From contig WRKR01000032.1 of NCBI GenBank assembly GCA_009782175.1, forward strand, positions 1-35,406: a stretch of DNA of 35,406 bases, written 5' to 3'. Origin of the DNA: Cystobacterineae bacterium (GTDB lineage Bacteria > Myxococcota > Myxococcia > Myxococcales > Myxococcaceae). Below, in pieces: positions 1-8,768 of this stretch. The notes under the pieces were generated by a model. It ran no database searches. It saw nothing but the letters and a program-made list of their open reading frames with translations, and was not told where the DNA came from. The translations under genes and the position numbers were made by a program. The first letter of the stretch is position 1. Each line of letters opens with the position of its first letter.

Positions 1-150
1 CTCAAAGCGCTTGAGGAAGCCAAAAAAAACAACACGGAAATACCCAAAGAGAAAATGGACGCCATGTGGGCCGAGCTCACAGAACGCTTGAGCAAATTTA
101 AGCCGTGGGGAGTGGCAGAAGTTTTTAGGCGCTCCCCTCACTGGAGTTGA
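1..150 (+). CDS. C-terminal end of an unidentified protein
   Basis: Frame 1 is open from the left edge to a TGA at 148-150, giving 49 residues of a gene that begins outside the window. The fragment is rich in Lys and Glu with an amphipathic look, and it ends in an Arg/His/Trp-containing tail. I recognise no domain. It lies 22 bp upstream of the next plus-strand gene, so the two are probably co-transcribed. The frame is chosen because it stays open to the edge and is followed by a ribosome site and start at normal spacing. Function unknown. Confidence 0.5.
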   Translation, partial: LKALEEAKKNNTEIPKEKMDAMWAELTERLSKFKPWGVAEVFRRSPHWS

Positions 151-172
151 AACTTTTTTTTCAGAGGGCGTC

Positions 173-643
173 ATGCACAAAACTGAGAATGAAAAAGTGG
201 AAGCCATCATAGGCATGTTAAGGCGCCTCCAAAATAGAGGCTTTGAGGGTGCTGCTTTGTTGAGAGAAAAGTTTGAAGCTTTGGCCGCAATATCCGGCGA
301 GCACTATGCAGAAAAAATAGGGAGGAAGTTGGAAGAAACCTTGCGCTTTGCAGACAGGGGACAACCTGAAGCAACGCTACACTTGATGGCGCTTGCCGAG
401 TTTGTAGACAACGCCATTGTTGAAAAAACGCAATATGCCAAAGAGTTGGGGTTGCTCCTCCAAAGTTTGTGGGAGCCAAAGGCAGCGCATGCTCAAGCTT
501 CAATGCTGGTTTCAACCACGGCTTCAGTTGAGGCTTCAGCTTCAGCTTCAACTTCCATTTCAACTTCCATTTCCCCCGCAAATACAGAAGAGCCCAGGCC
601 AAAAAAAACAACCCTTTTATATGGGAAAAGCCCACTGGAGTGA
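173..643 (+). CDS. small hypothetical protein with Ala/Ser/Thr-rich repeat tail
   Basis: This is a 156-residue protein with ATG at 173, preceded by AGAGGG about 6 bases upstream. Residues 1-105 look helical and charged, with no signal peptide or membrane segment. Residues about 106-135 are a low-complexity Ala/Ser/Thr stretch built from six-base (GCTTCA-like) and 12-base (ACTTCCATTTCA) direct repeats. The C-terminus is basic. I do not recognise the family. It follows the partial gene at the left edge and converges on the exporter gene ending at 706. The reverse strand is also open over much of this stretch, but there the repeats translate to an implausible Lys/Leu run, so the plus strand is preferred. 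Confidence 0.5.
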   Translation: MHKTENEKVEAIIGMLRRLQNRGFEGAALLREKFEALAAISGEHYAEKIGRKLEETLRFADRGQPEATLHLMALAEFVDNAIVEKTQYAKELGLLLQSLWEPKAAHAQASMLVSTTASVEASASASTSISTSISPANTEEPRPKKTTLLYGKSPLE

Positions 644-705
644 GGGGGGCGCAAAGGGAGAAAAACAAAACAGCATTTTAAACTTGTTGCTGGGTGAAAG
701 CGCTC

Positions 706-3174
706 TTATTCCTTCACGGACATGGCCCATATGAAGGCGGCACTCATTCCGGGGAAGACGGCCAAAGCCAGGAGGTATACGGGCACGAAGGAGCTGAACA
801 GCAGTGCTCCGAAGGAAATGGCTGTGGTTATATAGGAGAGGCTAACGGTTAAACTCGTCAAAAAGCCCTTGGGCCCGGACGCGGGGTGCTCTGTGAGATA
901 GAACATAAAATCCAAACTCAGCCCGAGGACGAGTATAAACCCTGAAACACTGAAAAAAGAGAGGGGCTGGCCCACAAGGGCATAAACAGTCAGGCTTGCC
1001 AGGGCTGCAAAGAGGGGGGTAGCCATTATTTTAAAAGTTTTCAGCAGGTGGCGATAATAGAGCGCCACCCCCAGCACCAGAAGGCCGAAGGCCACACCCA
1101 AAAGCCCCATAATGGTGGCTGTCAACTTGTCCAATTCCGCAGAAATATCCTCCGCCTTGTTAATGGCGGTGGCCCACTCATATTCAGCAACCAGGCCCTT
1201 GGGGGAAACACTCAGGCCGGCCTGTGTTTTGCCCAAAGGGAGCAGCATGGAATGCCAAGCTTTCCCCTCAGCCGTGGGCTGCAAAAGGAGGTTGGAAAGC
1301 AACTGGGCAACCCAGGGGGGCACAGCCGCAGAAGAAGCCGCCATGCCCTGGGGAGCGGCCAGGTTTTGGGGGAGCGCATGCTGAGTGGCCAGCGCGGCAT
1401 ATTCCTCCTCCAGCAGCTGGGCGTTTTGGGGCGAAAAGCCCAGCGCCTCATATTGGGCAGGGGCCAGGGGGAGCAGCGCCGCGGCAGCCGCATGGCGCGC
1501 CTTTTGGGTTTTTATGGACGGAATAAAACGAGAAACCCCCCAAAAGCCGCCTTCAAATGCGCCGCCTTCCAATGCTTTGTCCAACGCCGAGAGGAGCAAC
1601 TCCTCATTTTCCAACAACTCCTGCAGAGAGGCGCCGGAAACCAGAAAACCGTTGCCTGTACCATAAGCCATTATGGCGGAGGCAACCCTCTCGTGCTCCA
1701 ACAGCTTTGGCGGAATGGCATAGAGGTTGCGGATGTCATTTTTTATGTGGAGGCCAGGCCCCAAAGCATGGCTTGCCAGGAGGGCCACCCCACAAAAAAG
1801 GCCAAGCCCCAGGGGCAAAAGCTTTTTGGTTTTGGCTGAAAAATATTTTTTCCCGCCCGCATAAAAGCCCATGGGGAAGTGGGTTTGGGCTGTATTTGTT
1901 TTTTTGCCTTTGCGGAGGGAGGGAATGAGGCAGGGGAAGAGGCCTGTCGTCGTCAAGTAGGAGCTTAAAAGCCCTATGGCAGAAAAGAGGGCAAATTGCC
2001 GCAAAATGCCAAAAGGGGCAAAAAGGAAAAGCAAAAAGCAAATGCAGGAGGAGAGGAAGCAGAGGGAAACGCCCTTAAAGAGGAGGCGGCCTATGGCCGG
2101 GCTTTCCAGTCCGCTCCCATGCCTTTGGACAAAAAAATGCATGCTATAGTCCACACTCAGCCCAATGAGGGAAATGCCAAAACTCAGGCTCAGCAGGTGT
2201 ATACTCCCCAATAAGAGGAGGGACGCGCACAGCCCTGTGGCTATGGAGAGGGCGGCTGCAAAAACAATGGCCAAGGCCGGCAGGGGAGAGCGGAAAACCC
2301 ACAAAAACAACAGCAACAACAGCAGTGTTGTTATGGTGCTGAGCAGGCTTATTTCTCGTTGGGCTTTGTTGGCGCTTTCAAAACTGTGGAAGGGAATGCC
2401 TGAAAAAACAAAACGCACAGCCCCCTCTCCCTCTGGGGGCGCCTTCTCCAAGGCCTCTGTCTGGCGGTATATTTCTCGTACACCGCCGCCTTTGCTGATG
2501 GAGGCGCCTGCCTCGCTGAGCCTCCCTTTCAGCAATACGTGGTGCTTGCCCTCAAAGGTTGCACTCAAAACCCCCTCCCGCAGAGAGAGGCCTCCTGTCA
2601 ACAGCGAGGAGTTTAAAAAATGGCGCATCCCTCTCTCGGCCAGGAGGAATGGATCTGCCTCTATATGCTCCATGCCGGCAACATGGAAAGCACCATAGGC
2701 CCAGCCCAGGGCCTCCTCCGCAAGGCTTTGGGCTTTTCCCTGTTCAAGCAAGGCAAGGGTTTGAGCATCCAACAACGCATAGCGGTATTTGTGCAAAAAG
2801 GCCGAAAACTCCAGCAGGGTGTTTTCCTCTATAAACAGAGAAAGCTCTTCAAAAAGCGCTTCGCCTTCGGCAGCTTGGGGTGCTGAAGCTTGGGCCACAT
2901 GGGGTTTGAGGGCCTCATAGAGTTTTTCTGCCCCCTCTTTGGCCAAGCCAAACTCTCCACTGGCGGTGAGGATGATGAAGTTTCGGTTGTGGTGCTGGGC
3001 AAAAAGCTGCTCCGCCTCCACGGCCTCCTTTTGAGAGGAGGAGTGAGGCAACATGGCCATCAGGTTCGTATCTATGGAAGGGGAAAACCCCAGCCCAGCG
3101 GAAAGCAGAAAAGCCAGGGCAAGGCCTATATGGAGGAGAAGCCAAAAGCTAAGGAGCAAAGAGGGCTTTTTCAT
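706..3174 (-). CDS. MMPL/RND-family exporter of the APE-like cluster (ApeM-like)
   Basis: About 822 residues, matching the COG4258-type 'predicted exporter' family. There is an N-terminal membrane helix, a periplasmic loop of roughly 220 residues, a block of about five membrane helices, a second helix with another large loop, and a final block of helices: the duplicated layout of RND/MMPL permeases. Exporters of this family are usual members of aryl-polyene clusters and are thought to move the lipid product out of the inner membrane. I place the start at ATG 3174; upstream GTG and TTG codons keep the frame open to 3180. It overlaps the end of the LolA-like gene by 26 bases, as expected for the last gene of one transcript. 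The substrate is inferred from context. Confidence 0.85.
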   Translation of the reverse strand: MKKPSLLLSFWLLLHIGLALAFLLSAGLGFSPSIDTNLMAMLPHSSSQKEAVEAEQLFAQHHNRNFIILTASGEFGLAKEGAEKLYEALKPHVAQASAPQAAEGEALFEELSLFIEENTLLEFSAFLHKYRYALLDAQTLALLEQGKAQSLAEEALGWAYGAFHVAGMEHIEADPFLLAERGMRHFLNSSLLTGGLSLREGVLSATFEGKHHVLLKGRLSEAGASISKGGGVREIYRQTEALEKAPPEGEGAVRFVFSGIPFHSFESANKAQREISLLSTITTLLLLLLFLWVFRSPLPALAIVFAAALSIATGLCASLLLLGSIHLLSLSFGISLIGLSVDYSMHFFVQRHGSGLESPAIGRLLFKGVSLCFLSSCICFLLFLFAPFGILRQFALFSAIGLLSSYLTTTGLFPCLIPSLRKGKKTNTAQTHFPMGFYAGGKKYFSAKTKKLLPLGLGLFCGVALLASHALGPGLHIKNDIRNLYAIPPKLLEHERVASAIMAYGTGNGFLVSGASLQELLENEELLLSALDKALEGGAFEGGFWGVSRFIPSIKTQKARHAAAAALLPLAPAQYEALGFSPQNAQLLEEEYAALATQHALPQNLAAPQGMAASSAAVPPWVAQLLSNLLLQPTAEGKAWHSMLLPLGKTQAGLSVSPKGLVAEYEWATAINKAEDISAELDKLTATIMGLLGVAFGLLVLGVALYYRHLLKTFKIMATPLFAALASLTVYALVGQPLSFFSVSGFILVLGLSLDFMFYLTEHPASGPKGFLTSLTVSLSYITTAISFGALLFSSFVPVYLLALAVFPGMSAAFIWAMSVKE

Positions 3175-3964
3175 CAACACTCAACTCAGCGGGGAAGGAG
3201 TGGTTATATAACTCATACACAATGCTGTTGCCGTTATGCTCATAAAAAACCACTTGGCGCAAAACAGCATTGCCCCGCATAACAATGGCTTTGACGAAGG
3301 CCTTGAGGGTGCTCTCTTTGGGCAAAAGCCCCAAATGCCACATGCCGTCTTTTTCTATAAAATACAACTCAAAGCTTTGAGAGAGTATTTGGGCGTTTCC
3401 GCCAAAAAGCGTGCTCATGGTTTGGGAAATGCGGATGAAGGTTTCATTGCCTGAAGCATCCATTCTCGTCGTCCTCCCGCCGCTGCTTTGCACCACAAAG
3501 TCTTTCCCCACCGCCGTGAGGGAAGGAAAGGGTATACGCGTATCCCAAACCATTCCCCGCTGAATATCTATGGCAAAAAACCCCTGGGAAACCAGGGAGC
3601 GGCCCAGACGGCTTAAGTGGTTGGTTTGTACAAACGCTCCCTTAAGCACCTTGTGTTGGGCCATGGCCTGGCAAACCTGCAAAAAACGAGGCTGGGTTTG
3701 GGCACTCAAAGGGTGGCTGAATATTTCTTCCTTGGCTTGGAGAGGAGGCTCCACCTGAGCAGAGGGGGAGGCCTGAGTTTGAGTCCCTGTTGGAGTTTGA
3801 GTCCCTGCCTGGGCGGGTGGTTTGGGCTGAGCAGGCATGGTTGTTTGAGCCCACAGTGGCCCAGGGGAAATAAGGAGGAGGGTGCAGAGGGTTTTTATGG
3901 AGGTTTTTATGGAGGTTTTTATATATGGCGGGTGCCAAGGGTTTTTATGGAGGGGTTTTGTCAT
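3149..3964 (-). CDS. LolA-like outer-membrane lipid carrier (ApeL-like)
   Basis: 271 residues. A signal peptide is visible: an unusually long n-region (about 25 residues), then a hydrophobic core and an ALWAQ-like cleavage region near residue 40. A Pro/Thr/Gln-rich linker follows. The rest, from about residue 95, reads as a LolA fold: an early KGAFVQTNHLSRLGR-like strand, then alternating beta strands and a Phe/Tyr-rich end. LolA paralogues accompany MMPL exporters in aryl-polyene clusters and probably carry the lipid product across the periplasm. The n-region contains a 12-base tandem repeat encoding I-K-T-S units. ATG 3964 overlaps the thioesterase end by 20 bases. Confidence 0.75.
   Translation of the reverse strand: MTKPLHKNPWHPPYIKTSIKTSIKTLCTLLLISPGPLWAQTTMPAQPKPPAQAGTQTPTGTQTQASPSAQVEPPLQAKEEIFSHPLSAQTQPRFLQVCQAMAQHKVLKGAFVQTNHLSRLGRSLVSQGFFAIDIQRGMVWDTRIPFPSLTAVGKDFVVQSSGGRTTRMDASGNETFIRISQTMSTLFGGNAQILSQSFELYFIEKDGMWHLGLLPKESTLKAFVKAIVMRGNAVLRQVVFYEHNGNSIVYELYNHSFPAELSVDEKALFAP
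3888..3952. repeat. 12-bp tandem repeat in a signal-peptide n-region
   Basis: Units of AGGTTTTTATGG (plus strand) occur at about 3888-3900, 3901-3912 and 3913-3924, with a further copy at 3939-3950. On the coding strand they encode repeated Ile-Lys-Thr-Ser. They lengthen the basic n-region of the LolA-like protein without changing frame. Confidence 0.85.
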
Positions 3965-4502
3965 GTTCCGCCCTTTCTCCTGTTATATTTTGCCCTGTTA
4001 TATTTTGCCCTGTCGTATTGTGCCCTGTCGTATTGTGTCCTGTTTCTTCCCGGGGTGTTTTGAAGAGTTTTGCTTTTCGCGCTTCCACTTTTTGAATGAG
4101 GAGGGGGGGGCAGACAAAGCGGGACTCATTTTTTGAAAGCTCAAAGGCCATTTGCGTCGTAACCCCTTTGGCGGCGAGCTCTCCTTGGGCATTAAAAAGC
4201 TCATAGCTGATCCGCAGTCTGTTTTCATATTCTTCCAAAACGGCTTTGGCGCGCGCTTTGTCGCCAAAACGCAAGGGGCGGATAAATTTAAGGGAGAGGT
4301 TTGTTACTGGGAAGACGAAGCCTGAGTCCCGCATGGCCAAATAGCCATAGCCAATGTCATCCAAGAGTGCGCAGCGGACTTGCTCCAAATATTTGGCATA
4401 GTTTCCGTGCCACACAATTTCCATCATATCCACCTCATAAAACTCCACGCTGAATTCTATTTCAGCGCTCAGTTGAGGCTCCGCCGTTTCAGCCACAGGC
4501 AT
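3945..4502 (-). CDS. hotdog-fold acyl thioesterase (4HBT family, ApeK-like)
   Basis: About 185 residues. A 4-hydroxybenzoyl-CoA thioesterase-type hotdog domain covers the first 135 residues, with the motif YEVDMMEIVWHGNYAKYLE, where the Asp and HGNY region form the usual active site. In an aryl-polyene-like cluster it would hydrolyse or proof-read acyl-ACP/CoA intermediates. ATG 4502 has AAGGAA six bases upstream; a GTG at 4520 overlapping the previous stop (GTGA) is an alternative start. The C-terminal tail is lineage-specific: four pentapeptide repeats TGHNT/TGQNI followed by a charged end, from a 15-base tandem repeat. The tail is unlikely to be part of the hotdog fold. Confidence 0.8.
   Translation of the reverse strand: MPVAETAEPQLSAEIEFSVEFYEVDMMEIVWHGNYAKYLEQVRCALLDDIGYGYLAMRDSGFVFPVTNLSLKFIRPLRFGDKARAKAVLEEYENRLRISYELFNAQGELAAKGVTTQMAFELSKNESRFVCPPLLIQKVEARKAKLFKTPREETGHNTTGHNTTGQNITGQNITGERAEHDKTPP
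3979..4038. repeat. 15-bp tandem repeat, four units, in the thioesterase tail
   Basis: CCTGTTATATTTTGC occurs twice perfectly (3979-3993, 3994-4008) and CCTGTCGTATTGTGC/T twice (4009-4023, 4024-4038). The unit length is a multiple of three, so the repeat extends the protein by pentapeptides. Confidence 0.95.
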
Positions 4503-4516
4503 ATGCAATTCCTTTT

Positions 4517-5620
4517 TCACCCCCAAAAGTCATAAAAATTATACCATTGGTAGGGGTTTTCCAAGAGGTGGGCTTCCAGGAGGGCGGCATAGTGCCGGGC
4601 CCAGTTTTCCATGGTTTTGTTTCGCTCTTTGCGAGAAGCGGGGTGTATCCCCTCTATGCTGCCCAGCCTGTGCACGTGCATATTATATTCCGGCCTGGGG
4701 GAGAGGTTTTTTTGCCTTAAGGCGAAGACGGCATAAACGGGGGCTTCGAGGAGGGCGGCCAACAAGAAGGGGCCTTTGGGGAAGGGGGCCTGTGCGCCGA
4801 GGAAGGGCAGGGAGAAGCAGTTGTTTCTGTTTTGAGCTGAAGTCCTGTCGGCGGCGATGACGGCCAGGCCTCCGCGCTCTATTTCTTCTTTGAGGAGAAT
4901 AATGGAGTTGGGGCCGATGGATTGGGCGTGGATGAGTTTGAGGGAGGAGCGCGGGTTTAAGGTGCTTAACAGGCGGCTGAAGAAGGGGCTTACATTATCC
5001 AAGACGGAGCTTACGGCTATTTCCCTGGAGACGCCGGTATATTGGTGGTCGGCCAAAGCCCTCAGCAACTCCGCATTGCCCAGGTGAGAGCAAAGCAAAA
5101 CAGCTCCCCTCCCTTTTTCCAGCGCCGCCACCAGTGTGGCCACCTCCTCACCTTGGAAGTGGATGCGCCTCAAAGGAATTTTCCCCCCCCAGGCCTGGGT
5201 TTTTTCAATAACCGTCAAAGCAAAAGCCACCATGTGTTTGAGGGCTGACAGCTTGCCCACCTCCCTGGGGTGGGTGTTTTTTTTGCGGCCTTTGCTGCCA
5301 GAGGTGCCGCCACCCAGCATGGGGCCCAAGCCATGCTCAGTGGAGGCAGTGCCCCACTCAGCAGGAGGGTTGAGGCTTTTATGTTGGAGGGAGGAGGCAT
5401 AAGCCGCATAGCGTTGGAGGAAGCGTTTGGATTCAGCCTTTGCATTTTTGGAGAAGAGGAAATAGCAAAACCCTATGGGGTAGGCCATGAGGCGCAGCAG
5501 GAAAGAGGGGAGGGTTTTGAAGAGAAGAAAAAACAAAACCATGTGCCAGAGGCCGGCTTTCTCTTTGTGTTCCGACCAATGTTTTGTGGTTTGGGGGTTT
5601 TTCGCCTCAGTATTTTTCAT
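4517..5620 (-). CDS. LpxL/HtrB-like lipid acyltransferase (COG4261 type)
   Basis: 367 residues. There is an N-terminal hydrophobic region (residues about 25-58), then the LpxL-type catalytic motif H-x4-E at His179-Glu184 (SHLGNAE), and downstream conserved AADRTSAQN and FPKGPFLLAALLE-like blocks. It should transfer an acyl chain from ACP to a lipid or glycolipid acceptor at the inner membrane. In many aryl-polyene clusters this domain is fused behind a glycosyltransferase; here the two are separate genes joined by an ATGA overlap at 5617-5620. Residues about 80-123 are a Gly/Ser/Pro-rich insertion that I would not expect in the family core. ATG 5620 is the start. Confidence 0.8.
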   Translation of the reverse strand: MKNTEAKNPQTTKHWSEHKEKAGLWHMVLFFLLFKTLPSFLLRLMAYPIGFCYFLFSKNAKAESKRFLQRYAAYASSLQHKSLNPPAEWGTASTEHGLGPMLGGGTSGSKGRKKNTHPREVGKLSALKHMVAFALTVIEKTQAWGGKIPLRRIHFQGEEVATLVAALEKGRGAVLLCSHLGNAELLRALADHQYTGVSREIAVSSVLDNVSPFFSRLLSTLNPRSSLKLIHAQSIGPNSIILLKEEIERGGLAVIAADRTSAQNRNNCFSLPFLGAQAPFPKGPFLLAALLEAPVYAVFALRQKNLSPRPEYNMHVHRLGSIEGIHPASRKERNKTMENWARHYAALLEAHLLENPYQWYNFYDFWG

Positions 5621-6363
5621 TCCAGTGTTGGGGGTTTTATTTTTCTAAAGAGGAGCAGAGGGAGGCGAAGGAGCATGCCGCAGAAGAGGCGGCTGAACAT
5701 GAGGGAGATGCGGGCATTGTCTTTCACCAGGCGGAAGTGGGAAATGCCGTCCTGGGGATAGCGGACTTTCACCGGGTGGAAGATGAGGGGAATGCCGGCC
5801 CAGGAGAGGCGCACCAATATTTCCGGATCAAAAGCCATGCGGTTGTCAATATAGCTGTGCTGCATAATGCGGAGGGTTTCTTCCACGGGGTATACTCTGA
5901 AGCCGCACAGAGAGTCGACAATGGCACCCGACAAACTCACCACCTTCGCCCATGCATTGGAAATATTCCTCCCTTTTTTTCGGAGCAGGGGCGCACTCTG
6001 GTCAAACTCTGGAAACCCGCAGATGGCGGCCCTGGGCTGTTGTGCCGAAGCCTCCAGAAAAAACCCCGCCCGTGCAGTGTCATGCTGGCCGTCAGCATCC
6101 ACCTGCAGCACATGAGAGAGGCCCATTTCCCGGGCCCTTTTCAGCCCTGCCCGGAATGCCGCCCCCTTGCCACGGTTTTTGTGCAGCCTCAGCGCGGAGC
6201 TTTGGGGAAAGGCAGACAACACCTCTGCCAGGGCTTTTTGGGTGGGCTCGTCGCTCCCATCATCCACAATGAGGATGGGGAGCCCATGGGGCTGCAAGCT
6301 GGCCACGAGCGCGTGGAGGGGTTGTCCGTGGTTATAGAGGGGAATAAGGAAGCCCTGCCTCAC
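5617..6363 (-). CDS. family 2 glycosyltransferase (ApeJ-like N-terminal half)
   Basis: 248 residues of a GT2/GT-A fold. IPLYNHG near the start, LIVDDGSDEP at 31-40 and the metal-binding DADGQ at 89-93 are the standard nucleotide-sugar motifs. The C-terminal basic-hydrophobic segment could lie on the membrane. It probably adds a sugar to the cluster's lipid product. The start is GTG 6363, which overlaps the stop of the upstream fusion gene as GTGA, indicating translational coupling. No ATG lies close by in frame. Confidence 0.82.
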   Translation of the reverse strand: MRQGFLIPLYNHGQPLHALVASLQPHGLPILIVDDGSDEPTQKALAEVLSAFPQSSALRLHKNRGKGAAFRAGLKRAREMGLSHVLQVDADGQHDTARAGFFLEASAQQPRAAICGFPEFDQSAPLLRKKGRNISNAWAKVVSLSGAIVDSLCGFRVYPVEETLRIMQHSYIDNRMAFDPEILVRLSWAGIPLIFHPVKVRYPQDGISHFRLVKDNARISLMFSRLFCGMLLRLPLLLFRKIKPPTLE

Positions 6364-8768
6364 AAGCCTTTCCTTTCACAAGCCTCATAGCCAATGGCCC
6401 CCGTGGAATAGAAGGTATTCTGGTCAGGGGACTTCAGGGCAAAGCGCACAAAGCTCAAGTTTTGTTTGGCATTTTGGGCAGGTTTTTCAAGTTGCAACTC
6501 GAGGTGGAGCCTCATGTTGGGAGAAACCATGGTGCTGAATTTAAGGCGTCTGGCACTGTGCACGCTAGGTTGTACGCCAGGTTGTGCAAGGGGCATGTGG
6601 GGGCCAAAAAGCTGTTTTGCACAAGCCTCTATAAGCTCAAACTGGGCGACGGCGGGGAGGATTTGGAAACCGGAAAAATGCCCATCAAAATAGAGGGAGC
6701 TGTCAGGGACAGCCAAGGCCACCAGTGCCTCATTTTCTGTTTGCCTTAGCACCGTTGCAAAAATGCCCTGGGGCAGAAGAAGGGTTTTGAGCTTTTCGTC
6801 CTTGGCGGGAGGCAAGTCATTTTCAGAAGGCTGAAACAGCTGTTGCAGGGCTTGTTTCTGTTGTTTCCCCTGGGGGTTTTTGGGCAGCGCTTCCACATAG
6901 CGCCAGCGTTTGGGGATGAGGGTGTTTTCAACAAAGGGCTGCAAATATTCCCTGAAATATTGGTTAACCCGAAATTTTTCAGCTCCTTTAAAGTGGGCTT
7001 TTCCTTTTTCATTCAAAACCACGGCGGCGGCCAAAAACTGACGTTTGCCCTCCAGCGCCACCACGGCCGCCTCTGCCACCAGTGGGGAGTGCAGGAGCCG
7101 GTTTTCTATTTCTGTCAGGGAAATACGTTTTTCTTCAATTTTGACAACCATATCCGCCCGGCCTTCCAGGAGAAAGCGCCCATGAGGAAGCAATTGCACC
7201 TTGTCTCCGGTGGCAAAGCCCTTTGCATTCTGAATATAAGGGGATTTGACAAGCAGACAGCCCTCTGCGTTTTTCTCAAGGTGGACTTTCTCAAAAGGCC
7301 TCCACTCGGGGCCTTGCTTGGACTGGCGCCAGGCGATGCCGGCCGTTTCTGTGCTGCCATATATTTCCACGGGCCAAAAGCCCAAAACCTGCTCTGTTGC
7401 CGCTGCCGTTTCCACAGGCAGTGCCCCGCCGGAGCTAAAAACCCACGGGGAGCGAAGGCCAACCCCCCGCTTGTCGCTTTTTTCGCCGCCGCCAACGGGC
7501 GTTTGAGAGGGTGCTGCCTCCTGTGTCGGAGGCGCCAAGGCCTCCACCGCGCGTTTGAGCAGGGCCGGCACCGTCACAATGAGATAAGAGTCGTCGTTCA
7601 ACGTGGTGAAAGTTTCTGGAAATTCAATACGCTCCCTGCGGAAGGGTATACCCGCCACAAAGGGCAACATAACGGAAAAGAGGAGGCCATAAATGTGCTG
7701 GGGGCTTGTGGTAGAGCACACTTTGCGCTTCAAACATTCTTCTCCCCATTGAGAGAGGACAAAGGCATTGTCATTTTCCAGCTCCTTAAGCCTTTGTTTG
7801 ACAGGTTTAGGCTTTCCGGTGGTGCCAGAGGTATAAATAACAATGCATGCCTCCTCGGGGTGAATGGTGGGGAAAGCCAGCTTGGCGTCGGCAGTGCTGG
7901 GCTGAGCAGTGCTGGTCTCAACGGTGTGGGCTTCCACAATGCGCGGTACATGGAAGCTGCATTCCAGCAAAGCCAGGGCTTCTTCTGTGTCGCAGAGCAG
8001 CGCCAGGGAGGCTGAGGGCTTGTCCGGGGTGGCCGAGGTGGTCGAGGCATTGTCGGCGGCTATTTCCGCAATATAGGCTTTGGAAATGTTGGGGAGGAGG
8101 AGCACTTCTTTTTTGCATTGCAACAAAGCCGTATAAGCCAGGAGGAAATACCAATAGTCATTGCAATGGAGGATCCACCGTGTTTGGGGTGTGGCTTCAA
8201 TGGTTTTGCGGAGTGCTGCGGTTTGGGCCAAAAAGTCCTTCCAGGTTTTGTATTGTTTCTCGCTGAAGGTACCGGAGAAGCAGAGCACGGCATCGGCTTT
8301 TCTGGAGTTGGGGGTGAAGGCAGAAAGTGGAATGGCCTTGGGAAGGGTTTTGTCCGTCATTTTTCTTAGGGCGAGCTCAATAGCAAAAAATGTCCCTATG
8401 AGTATATAGGAAATTCCGCCATTATAGAGTGCCCAGGCCGCGTCCGAAAGCCAGAAAACGCTGAAGAGCGAAAAGCCGCCATTGCAGACAAAAAAGAGGC
8501 ACCATGCAATGGTCACCTTGCGGCAATAGATGGCGACACGTTTTTCTCCGAGGGAGCCTTGTAGGGTGGGCGTGGGTTTCATTTTGTCTGCAAGCAGAGC
8601 AAAACGAAAGGCCATGGAAGGGGGGAGCTTTGGGCGTGGTTTTCCTTTGGGCGGCACCAAGCTATAGGCAAAAACAGCCAGGAGGAGGGCATTAATGCAA
8701 AGAGGATAAAGCTTGAGGGCGAGGGGCGAATGGCTAAAAAAGCAAAAGGCGCCTATGCCCAAAAGCAA
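6360..8768 (-). CDS. ApeG (C-terminal part)-ApeH-ApeI fusion: membrane protein, acyl-ACP ligase, dehydratase
   Basis: 802 residues in one frame. Residues 1-136 are the rear two-thirds of a COG4648 membrane protein, including KVTIAWCLFFVCNG and ALYNGGISYILIG. Residues 137-650 are an AMP-forming acyl ligase: P-loop-like YTSGTTGKPK at 312-321, EIYGSTETAG at 468-477, LEGRADMVVKIEEKR at 534-548, and Lys635 in LPKNPQGK. Residues about 660-802 are a hotdog dehydratase with YFDGHFSG and candidate catalytic His697. By analogy with aryl-polyene pathways, the ligase loads a starter acid on ACP and the dehydratase acts on 3-hydroxyacyl-ACP. The open frame begins at TTG 8768, but the true N-terminus lies upstream in another frame (see the entry at 8753-8974). 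ATG 8360 could serve a separate ligase start, though no stop separates the segments. Confidence 0.82.
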   Translation of the reverse strand: MLLGIGAFCFFSHSPLALKLYPLCINALLLAVFAYSLVPPKGKPRPKLPPSMAFRFALLADKMKPTPTLQGSLGEKRVAIYCRKVTIAWCLFFVCNGGFSLFSVFWLSDAAWALYNGGISYILIGTFFAIELALRKMTDKTLPKAIPLSAFTPNSRKADAVLCFSGTFSEKQYKTWKDFLAQTAALRKTIEATPQTRWILHCNDYWYFLLAYTALLQCKKEVLLLPNISKAYIAEIAADNASTTSATPDKPSASLALLCDTEEALALLECSFHVPRIVEAHTVETSTAQPSTADAKLAFPTIHPEEACIVIYTSGTTGKPKPVKQRLKELENDNAFVLSQWGEECLKRKVCSTTSPQHIYGLLFSVMLPFVAGIPFRRERIEFPETFTTLNDDSYLIVTVPALLKRAVEALAPPTQEAAPSQTPVGGGEKSDKRGVGLRSPWVFSSGGALPVETAAATEQVLGFWPVEIYGSTETAGIAWRQSKQGPEWRPFEKVHLEKNAEGCLLVKSPYIQNAKGFATGDKVQLLPHGRFLLEGRADMVVKIEEKRISLTEIENRLLHSPLVAEAAVVALEGKRQFLAAAVVLNEKGKAHFKGAEKFRVNQYFREYLQPFVENTLIPKRWRYVEALPKNPQGKQQKQALQQLFQPSENDLPPAKDEKLKTLLLPQGIFATVLRQTENEALVALAVPDSSLYFDGHFSGFQILPAVAQFELIEACAKQLFGPHMPLAQPGVQPSVHSARRLKFSTMVSPNMRLHLELQLEKPAQNAKQNLSFVRFALKSPDQNTFYSTGAIGYEACERKGL

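Noticed and set aside
207-668. Minus-strand open frame with Lys/Leu repeats
   Set aside because: The Leu-Lys run is the mirror of the Ser/Thr/Ala repeat on the plus strand, and the plus frame has a ribosome site and better composition.
6843-8015. 390-residue plus-strand open frame
   Set aside because: Lies antisense to the well-supported ligase domain; its translation has no recognisable domain and unusual composition.
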